This document shows positions 56,062 to 64,000 of a stretch of 64,000 bases of DNA, piece after piece. Where the stretch lies: positions 43,265,747-43,329,746 of the forward strand of contig NC_090292.1 of NCBI RefSeq assembly GCF_037392515.1, given 5' to 3'. Each line of letters starts with the position of its first letter. Position 1 is the first letter of the stretch. Both the position numbers and the translations under genes were made by a program. The notes beneath the pieces are model-generated. The model did not search any database, was not told the origin of the DNA, and was given only the letters and a program-made list of their open reading frames with translations. This DNA is from Haliotis asinina (Eukaryota > Mollusca > Gastropoda > Lepetellida > Haliotidae).

Positions 56062-57690
56062 CCTTTATGATTGATTAGTGGAGTGAGGCAGGGTTATTGT
56101 ATGGCTTGTATTGTTTCTGTGTTTTCTTTTTGTTTAGGTGGAGGTCACAGTTCGTAATAGATGGCAGCGGGACTGATCTACATGTATGATAATCCTATAT
56201 CAATATAGTGCTATCGTTAAAGGCGCACCTACGTGAATCAGGTTATTGTGTAGCGTTTGAAGAAACTGGAGACCTGTTACAAAGGAAGGCCATTCATTCA
56301 TTCATTCATTCATTTTCGGATTTGGGGTTGTGGTCAGCGTTATGTAGAAAGCATCATCCTCAAGACCTGGTTTTGATGTACCACATGGTAAAGTGTCTGT
56401 AGCCCACTTCTAGCGTCTCCGTATGGCTGGAATGATGCCCATATAAATACTCTTTCATTCACTTATTGTCGGATTTGTTTTTTGCAGTGTATATTCTCGG
56501 AACATATATAGGTTGTTTCATAATTTTCTAGGCATTCAGGTCTCAGATTCAAGAAGATCAGTCCTTTAAATGTCACATGCATATCAACCCTACCCTAAAA
56601 TTATTTTCGTGGAGAAGATTTTTTTTATCAAATATCTTTGCTTGGATTTATCCCTAAAGGCCACATCATGCGTGCTACGTCAAATACACATCGCACCTAC
56701 AACCGTAACCGCAGCAAATACGGGACTTGGAAATACTATTATAGTATCCTGCCACCCCTAGGGGAGGCAACAATGTACAGAACGTATAGGGCGTTAGCAC
56801 AGTGGGTCACAATGCCGCTTTAATATGTGGTATTCTCGGCTTTGCTTTTAAAAATATAAAAATGCTTTCAAATTTCCACAAACAAACAGCAGTCGAAATC
56901 CGATCCTTGCAGACGTACCTGAAACATATATTTCATAGAGTGTATGAAACTAATTTTATGGTTGAACTAAAAATAAGGAATATATCATATTGCAACAAGT
57001 AAGTAAATTGGAAAACAATGAACTTTGGGGATGTATTTGGTAAGGCTGTATTTCCTGATATCAGTTTGTTCTTCTGGTCTCATATGAAAGGATACGGTTT
57101 GAACATCTAATGGCAAGGGTAACGTTTCTCGTCTGGAAATAATCACAGCATCAGATGGCTCATCGGTATTTAACTGCAGGTGGTTGAACTGAGTACGTTA
57201 CAAAGGCCGTAAGAACGATAAGTTCTGTATGCATTGAATGTCGTCTACGGAACTGAGCAGATACCAGGTTAAGGTGGCGGAAAGTAGCTGGATGGGTGAC
57301 TGTATAAAGCAGGTGGCCCTTGGACTTTCGACGTGACCCACACGTGGAACACATGGTGTGTCCGCTAGTTACGTGCTGGAAAGTTTGTAGAAAGTGGAAC
57401 CTCCTGCCTCTGTTAGTCTGCTGTGAATGGGTACCTTGTGGTATATGTCAAATGTCGTCTCACAGGCGACCCGTGTGAACTGAGATGATAATGCGTAAGC
57501 ACCATGATCATTCACAAGTCTAAGGACAGAAGCGTTTTATAAATACCATTGTCATTAAACATGTTTGAAATATGTCTCATGTTCTTCCAGCAGATAATGG
57601 GTACCTGGTTAAGTTAGACGGAAATATAGCTAACTTACAATGGACATAAGCCACGTAACTGAGTGAGTAAGACCTGATCCAACCGGAAAT
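56062..57690 (+). repeat. Block R2, main part (paralogue of 31212-32150)
   Basis: GGAGGTCACAGTTCGTAATA, CCTAGGGGAGGCAACAATGT, CACAATGCCGCTTTAATAT and TTTCCTGATATCAGTTTGTT follow the R1 order. A (CATT)n microsatellite lies at 56291-56314 and is missing in R1. Confidence 0.7.
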
Positions 57691-57700
57691 GATAGAGTGT

Positions 57701-57918
57701 GATCCGCGAAGGTCCAGGTTAGGATACTGGCCTTCAGTAGCGCATGCTGTCGACCAACACAAGACTCCCCTAGTGCACACAAGTCATCTTATCCCAATTG
57801 CATGGATCTGTACTCATGATGTTGATCTCTGGATTGTCTTTTGCAAACTCGATTATTTATAATTCGTGTAGCTTGAATTTTACAGCGTTAAACATTAAAC
57901 AAACAAACAAACAAACAA
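57701..57918 (+). mobile_element. Diverged S-long SINE with (AAAC)n tail
   Basis: GATCCGCGAAGGTCCAGGTT, ACTGGCCTTCAGTAGC, CATGATGTTGAT.TCTGGATT and ACTCGATTATTTATAA follow the S-long order. The 3' end is ACAGCGTTAAACATTAAAC followed by (AAAC)n in place of (ACTC)n. R1 lacks it. It is an older or different subfamily. Confidence 0.7.
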
Positions 57919-58436
57919 GGTGATACGCTGCCATACAACTGGCCTGAATAATGTTTAAAGCAATTTTGTTGCTATTTCATTACTCGCTTCAGATATGTGT
58001 CAAAATGTCTTTCACAACGTATCAGCCGATAAGCTCCAAGACTCTAACTCATAAAATACTCCCAGACAGGACATAACATTAAAATCAATTGCAATTCTCA
58101 AGCGTAATGCAGCATTGAATTAGTTTCGTTCAAATTCGACGGCTAGAGAAGCGGATCAAAAAGAGCTGAAGAAACCAAATCATACACTCTTTTAAACAAG
58201 ACGCATGTCTTAAACATTTCTTGAAATAAGTCGTTTGAGTTAATAAGCTTAGCATCAAAAGAAAATATATGGCGTGCATTTTTATGCTTTTAAATCTAAT
58301 TATGTCTGTTTAACCATCACCCATTCTGTTTCAAAGACGTAGCCTATGGCAGGGTAATTTTCTGTAAGAATACATTAGTTCTGTGACGACTGTGGTATGA
58401 AGTGAAACAACAACCACATGACACTGACCAACTTTG
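57919..58436 (+). repeat. Block R2, last part (paralogue of 32190-32690)
   Basis: TGAATAATGT.TAAAGC, TTTTGTTG, CCAGACAGGACAT, ACTCTTT.AAAC and GGCAGGGTAATT..CTGTAAGAAT match R1 in order. Confidence 0.7.
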
Positions 58437-58546
58437 CAATGCTGGAAACTTGTGAGAGAAAACACCCAAATAAATATGTATTTTTGAAAGTTACAATGTC
58501 AAAACATTCATTATCAACTACATAATGTCTGTTTTAAGTTTTAAAT
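58437..58546 (+). repeat. Module K, copy in R2
   Basis: This is nearly identical to 12005-12111, including the sequence at the SINE junction. Confidence 0.8.
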
Positions 58547-58810
58547 GAGTGAGTGAGTGAGTGAGTATAGTTATACGCCGCACTCAGCAATATTCCACCT
58601 ACATGGCGGAGGTCTGTGAATAATCGAGTCTGGACCAGACATTCCAGTGATCAACAACATGAGCATCGATCTGCGCAATTGGGAACCGATGACATGTGTC
58701 AACCAAGTCCACCCGATCCCGTTAGTGGCCTCTTACGACAACCATAGTCGTCTTTTATGGCAAGCATGGGTTGCTGAAGACCTATTCTACCCCAGGACCT
58801 GCACGGGTCG
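58547..58810 (-). mobile_element. S-long SINE with target duplication GTTTTAAATG
   Basis: The minus-strand copy has GTTTTAAATG at 58538-58547 and again at 58810-58819. The shared site with 12112-12345 indicates one insertion event copied by duplication. Confidence 0.85.
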
Positions 58811-58820
58811 TTTTAAATGA

Positions 58821-59195
58821 TACTATGGACAGCGTAAGAGAAAGCTTTGAACGCTGACAAAAGGCTAGGTTATTTACATATAAAGATGGATCTCGCTGAA
58901 ATATAACATCTAATATATTCAACGGAACTCTTTTAAACAGTAGGCCATCCTTCCGTCACGTGTGTTTAGCGAGTTAGTTCAGTTCAATAATGCAATAATA
59001 AACCACCCATTCAACAAGTTGTGTGTAGGCGTGGCCTTATTGACATTCGATGTATTGAGACATAAATGAAAAACGGGTTGTTCGTCAATATCAAGCAGTG
59101 AGTTGTATTCGCCTTATGAGTTCAGTGCATGAAGCGTCTCTCCAGTTTTCTCTCCTTTCTCTCCGAGATATTGTTGGCATATAGCCAAAAGCGGC

Positions 59196-59197
<2 letters not shown>
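58821..59197. other. No recognisable gene or element
   Basis: This is spacer after the last R2 module. The R1 counterpart stops being alignable here. Confidence 0.5.
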
Positions 59198-59250
<53 letters not shown>

Positions 59251-59266
59251 GGTGTGTGTGTGTGTG
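59198..59266. repeat. (GA)n followed by (GT)n microsatellite
   Basis: About 25 GA units are followed by a short GT run. Mixed Arg-Glu and Leu-Ser frames across it are artefacts. Confidence 0.95.
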
Positions 59267-59375
59267 GATGGAAGAGGGGGAATTTATAATCTTAACCAAG
59301 TGTACTATACATATGAAACACACAAACAAATGTCTTACTTTGTTAATGCCGATTAGGGTAACAGAATGCCCATAA

Positions 59376-59418
59376 CCCCCCCCCCCCTCCACCCCGCCTC
59401 CACCCACCCCCAGGTGCG
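59376..59418. repeat. C-rich tract
   Basis: A run of about eleven C is followed by CCTCCACC-type units. It could form a G-quadruplex on the minus strand. Confidence 0.85.
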
Positions 59419-59669
59419 AGTCCGTATACATTTCTTCCATGTTTTTGCACTTGCGACCTTAAATCACCACTCTGTTCGAAGTTCAATTAGCACGGGCAAC
59501 ACAGACTCACGAAAAAGGTCAGCCTTGTTTGAGTAATCAAACTAGCTCTGCTATCATATGACAACGTGATTGACATTGGTCTCTTGTTATGCAAAATCAG
59601 ACTACGTTGTCACGCACATATTATGGTTGATTGAGGATCACATTAATTTAGCCAAATGAGGTTGTGTCG

Positions 59670-59765
59670 AACCTTCATGTGTCGTACTTTGATGTGTCAA
59701 ACCTTTGTATGTTGAACACTGACGCGTCGAACTTTGATATGTCGAACCTTGATCTGTCGAACGTT
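59670..59765 (+). repeat. Degenerate tandem repeat of a ~16-bp TTTGATGTGTCGAACC unit
   Basis: About six imperfect units with GTCGAAC or GTCGTAC cores are present, spaced about 16 bp apart. A further related GATGTGTCGAAG appears at 59986. Confidence 0.7.
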
Positions 59766-59796
59766 TGTTTAGAAATGACATCTTGTTCCAGTCCAG

Positions 59797-59949
59797 GGCC
59801 TCGTTTCACAAACCTCTCGTGAGCCTAAGATCTCGTAACTTTCCTCGCAACATTCGTAGCACCTATGTCACAGTATATAAGGTGCGAAAACTACGAGAAA
59901 AGTTACGAGAAATCAGGCCTACGAGAGCTTTGTGATGTGAAACGGGGCC
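59797..59949. mobile_element. 153-bp palindromic MITE flanked by CAG
   Basis: The left end GGCCTCGTTTCACA and the inverted right end GGCCCCGTTTCACA continue as imperfect complementary arms with CTCTCGT and CTCGTAACTTT on each side. CAG stands at 59794-59796 and 59950-59952. Terminal sequence and target match the element at 21380-21661, so both belong to one group. Confidence 0.75.
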
Positions 59950-60204
59950 CAGTCATCATCATTTGTCCGCATGTATGTCGATCTGGATGTGTCGAAGTTA
60001 CTGTACGTTCAAAGCCAGTCACAAACATGTCCTTCCGGTATTGTCATCACTGAATAAAAATACATACATAAACAAATGTGGACAAGATTTGATTTTACAG
60101 TGAATGTGCAGATTTAATTTGTCGGTTGTCTCGAACCTCAGATATGTTAAATGTGAACGACTTAGACACAACTTCGCGTGTTGTAACTGTCCCGTTTAGG
60201 AAAA

Positions 60205-60575
60205 GGGTGCGGTTGGGTAGTTCAGTGGTTAAATTTAGTGCTAGAAAGATGGGACGGACTGAGTACTCTCGGGTACAATCCATGATCTGGGTCTTCAATA
60301 ACCCATGCTTGCCGTAAAAGTCGAGTTTCGGGATCGGGTAGACAGGCTTGGTTGCTGACTTGACATGTCTTCGTATCCCAGTTGCGATGTTCATGCTGTT
60401 GCTCACTGGACTGTCTTGTCCATACTCGATTATTTACCCACAACTATCATACAGCTGGGGATATTGCTGGTTGTGGCGTAAAACTATACTCAGTCACTAC
60501 AATGTGTGAAGACCATTGTTGGTGTTCCCCACCGTTATACTGCTTGCATATTGCTATAAACGATGTAAAACCATG
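60205..60575 (+). mobile_element. S-long SINE nested inside an S-short SINE
   Basis: The S-short head GCGGTTGGGTAGTTCAGTGG is followed by a same-strand S-long body (AATAACCCATGCTTGCCGTA, CTCGATTATTTACC, GGCGTAAAACTATACTCAGT). The S-short 3' part ACAATGTGTGAAGACCATTG then resumes and ends GATGTAAAACC. TACAAT near both junctions may be the target duplication. Confidence 0.7.
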
Positions 60576-63500
60576 CATAGTCCCATATGTAGCAATTATA
60601 CACACGAAGTATAAAATAAACCAGAACACAGAATATTTGCCAGCGCTCTAACCACCTGTTCCAAGTATATCACTAACGGAGCATAAGAAATGTGCCTGAC
60701 ACCATCAAACAGATCTCTAGTCATCGAATTCACAAGTCGAGTGTACGGAAAGACACTGAGGCTTTGCCGTTATGAATTCGACCGCAATAATATTATTTCT
60801 GAAGATACATCTTATTAAAGAAAAGAGAAATAAAGACTTCCATTTAACCCGACCTTTTTACTCCAACAGATATTGATCTCAAAGACTTCGAGGAATTGAT
60901 CAGTTTTGTTTCTGATGAAACTAATTGTTGTCATCTTTCGCCCCAGGCTAATAAATAATGTTTTTCGACATAGTTTTCCAAGATATCCAGTTGCACTTTA
61001 AATTGTAAGGTAGATGAAATTATTGCTCATGAAAGCATATTTTTTATGATCTCTATTTCTTGTAAATAATCCATATTTTCTAAGCTAATAGGGTATTACG
61101 TTTGAATATTCTCTTGTTCTTAATCACACTCTACAAGAGTTTACACGAATGAAATTGGCAGCTCGTTGAACACAAACCATTAACGATTTCATTCTTGTTA
61201 TATTTTACATTGATATGAATGTTATCACCCTTAAGTATTTACATAATAGATTTCATGCATAAATGACATTTTTTTCTTTCTTCCCACAGTGTCTGAAGAC
61301 AGAATCGATAGCCTGTGACTCGGCAACAGTAGGTCCGATAAGGCGTTGTTACAAGACAGGAGTACTCGTCTTTTAATAAATTGAAAATAAACGGTTACCA
61401 TTTTCCACAAGCGATCGCCGCCGGTCCATTACTTGCCATTAACCTAGCACTACTTGTCGGCAGTATTGCATTTCGCTAGATTCACTAAGTGACAAGATTG
61501 GATGTTTAAGTGGTGCCAAGAGATCTCTACAATACGGTATGCCCGTATGCAAGAGAGAAGCTATCAACAGGGATTACATCCTATGCGCCTTGGATACAGA
61601 AACTCCCTTTAGACTCTCATTCCTCTTTCAGTGCCCACTCGAAACAGGTAGGCAGGATTGCATTGGTCAATAAAAAGCTTCGTCCATTGGGGATATTGCC
61701 TTGAGATTATATTGAAGCTGTGTCCAAAGGTGATCGCGGGAGATAGTGTGACCAATGAATCTAGTTCTTGGAAATATCAGGAACCAAGGAGCCATTGGGG
61801 ATTTCAGCATTAGCATGGCATCTCATGAGAGATTCTGACACTGTTACGTTCTTGACAATGGCAGGTATTGTGTTTATGCCTGTAGTGACAGATGTCCTCG
61901 GGGGGAAGAATTAACAGACAGTTCGTGACAAAGTTAGAAAGATGATATTGGCAGTGTTATAAAGTGTTTCGAGATAATCATTTTAGCATTTCTCCAAAGA
62001 AAAGCATTTGGTCAGATGGTGGGTGCTTTTTGAGAATGAAAGGCTAATTCTTCGGAATATTCATATCATGACATGTCACATCTCGACGTATGCCCGGGTC
62101 ATTGTGGACCATCTCTTGTTTGCTCTCTGTACATGCAAGCTTTCATCGTGGTGAAAGAGAGCTGACTTTACGAGTCAGTTCTGATGGTAGACATACACAA
62201 TTCTGGAAACAGAACCCGAGACGACATCATGAAATGCGATCCTACGCCTCAAATAAACCATAAGCAAGAAACGGATTTCAAAGGTAGGAATTAAGTGTAT
62301 GACTGCTTGTATCCTCAGTACAGTGCTCCCACAACCCTATCTTGAACAAATTATTGAAACGTTAGAGGTGCTTGATTAACTCCAAGAATATTAAATTAAT
62401 AGCCCTAACTACCATGCCTCCGTGTTTCTCCCATGAAGAAAATATTAAAGTGTTGGAGATTCTTGATTAACTCCGAGAATATTAAAATCTTAATGAAACG
62501 TTTCATTTCCTGTCTTCTTCCAAGGATATATTGCCATGTCATCAAACTTTTTCTCTCCCACACCCCACCCCCCCCCACCCCCCCATTTGCCTCCGAGAAT
62601 ATCACAACAATCATGCGGTCAGTCTTCAAGGATTAATCTTGAAAATAGGAGCACTCAGTAATATTATAGGTGAATGGTGTATGGTGTGTAAAGGACGAGT
62701 TGAGATCAGAAAAAAAACCAGGAGCGTTATTTAATATAACATGGACATACTTCCATCAAATATGTCCATCGAAAGTGAAGTTCTAATTTTTGGACAGTTG
62801 TAAATTAATACAATATCAAATCTGAATTTTACTATTCTGTCATTTGCAGAAGGAAGGCATTGAAACTACATTTCACAAAGGATACTATCACCAACGCAAC
62901 TGTTTTTTTGTTGGTTTTTTTGGAAATTTTCAAATCATCGTTGTTGAAGTCATTCTAGAAAACATCTGTCAGTGGTAGTAGTGGTCAGTGCAGGACATCT
63001 GTCTGTGGCAGAAATGGTCAGTGTGCCAAGAAATTATCTCAACCGTCTTGATTTCCTCACACCGATCACCATCGGCCCCTATCGTACTCTTCCCAGCTCG
63101 TATTGATCTATGGAGCCTAGTATGCCTTGTTTGGTTGTTAAGTGAATCGTGATGGCAATCAGTGGCTGACTGACGTGTAGCTGACAAACGAATCCCATTC
63201 ACTGCATTGAATTTATTAAATGCTGGATATCATATGGACCTCTATGGATCAGTAGCGTGTGCTTTCGAAATAAAGAGCAACGGTTGTGTTTTCCTTCCGT
63301 GAGGTGTATTCATCATTGTGCTGACATATTGATCGGATAGTATTTCTCAACCACCCATCTCTGTAGGGCACTGTATAAGTACCACAGCTACACGTAGGTC
63401 TCATTGTATAAACAGTCCCAAGGGGGCACAAGTATGAAGAGTTGAGACAGAAGCGTGTTTCACTCTACATATACCTGAACAAAACACAGGTAACCGGTTT

Positions 63501-64000
63501 TACCATTTACTTCCATCGCCATTAGGAAAAACTGAATTTATGGTTGAGACAGTTTCCAGTGGAATAATAATTTCATGGTAATATCATAATTATCTCACAC
63601 GCATGGATAATTCACGTAAATGTCCATTTTGTACGATCATTGTGAATGGAATATGCATTGTTAAAACAAATTGAATAGTTGTGTGAATCATGTCCATGAA
63701 TTTTTACAAGAAGTGCATGTTCGCAATGATGTCTTCGGTTTCCATTGAATATTAACAGTGCGTGGCATTGTAAGGATAATGTGGCAGATGGAACTACAAC
63801 GGTGCAGAGAACAATAGGATTTATGGTGGTGCATGGACTATACGAGAAGATGGAATTAGGCCCAAGGGAGACAGATCCAGGCTCATAAATTTGACTTCGA
63901 GGAAAACAGGTGGATCGCCTTAACAAGTTGTTCGCTTAAAGGATGTATTCGTGTTCTGAGTCATTTTGAAATATTTTCTTAATCTCTACCTTTGGTAATC
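60576..64000. other. No recognisable gene; minor local repeats only
   Basis: A diverged ~91-bp direct duplication lies at about 62351-62530, with CTTGATTAACTCC.AGAATA at 62371 and 62462. C-rich tracts occur near 62560-62584, and a 34-bp near-repeat ACATCTGTC.GTGGCAG at 62962-63024. A 104-aa minus frame at 63612-63926 has no recognisable motif. I see no block P, Q or R sequence beyond 58.8 kb. Confidence 0.5.

Overview
The window looks like non-coding animal nuclear DNA, most likely from a gastropod mollusc, with an abalone-type vetigastropod as my best guess. The reasons are AT-rich spacer, no operons, very long stretches without a conserved open frame, and many tRNA-derived SINEs and LINE 3' ends that finish in (ACTC)n. 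The species call rests on recognising this repeat style, not on a search. I found no host protein-coding exon, rRNA gene, functional tRNA gene or CRISPR array that I would defend. The only protein-like sequences are decayed retrotransposon proteins.

The window is built from old, layered tandem duplications, and I named the blocks for reference. Block P occurs twice: P1 at about 1.2-5.8 kb and P2 at 11.6-15.8 kb. Block Q occurs three times: Q1 at about 18.7-25.3 kb, Q2 at 33.2-38.7 kb and Q3 at 38.8-45.5 kb, with modules D, A, B, C and E in the same order. Block R occurs twice: R1 at about 29.4-32.8 kb and R2 at 53.9-58.5 kb. A short module K, with or without an attached SINE, links P2, R1 and R2. 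Because paralogous blocks can be aligned by eye, many mobile elements can be polarised: one copy holds the element plus its target duplication and the other shows the empty site.

On this scaffold sit many insertions and arrays. They include a solo LTR (4262-4890), a TTAA-flanked element (6781-7543), three short inverted-repeat elements each flanked by CAG, and short and long SINEs, some nested in each other. A 3.6-kb array of a 53-bp unit lies at 25.75-29.35 kb. A 24-bp minisatellite at 41.9-42.5 kb reads as an octapeptide, and a 26-bp array lies at 54.2-55.3 kb. A long palindrome at 44.3-44.5 kb contains a hammerhead-ribozyme-like core. The most complex stack is 46.0-53.9 kb: a CR1/L2-type LINE fragment whose last 82 bp of coding sequence is amplified about 25 times, then an almost complete I-like LINE with ORF1, endonuclease, RT and RNase H on the minus strand, then a SINE with a clear target duplication.

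The most noteworthy signals are the 82-bp satellite made from a retrotransposon C-terminus, the inverted hammerhead-like palindrome, the LINE/SINE pair with a shared 3' end, a 293-bp segment about 98% identical between the otherwise diverged R1 and R2, and the CAG-targeting element family with empty sites. All alignments and identities are by eye.
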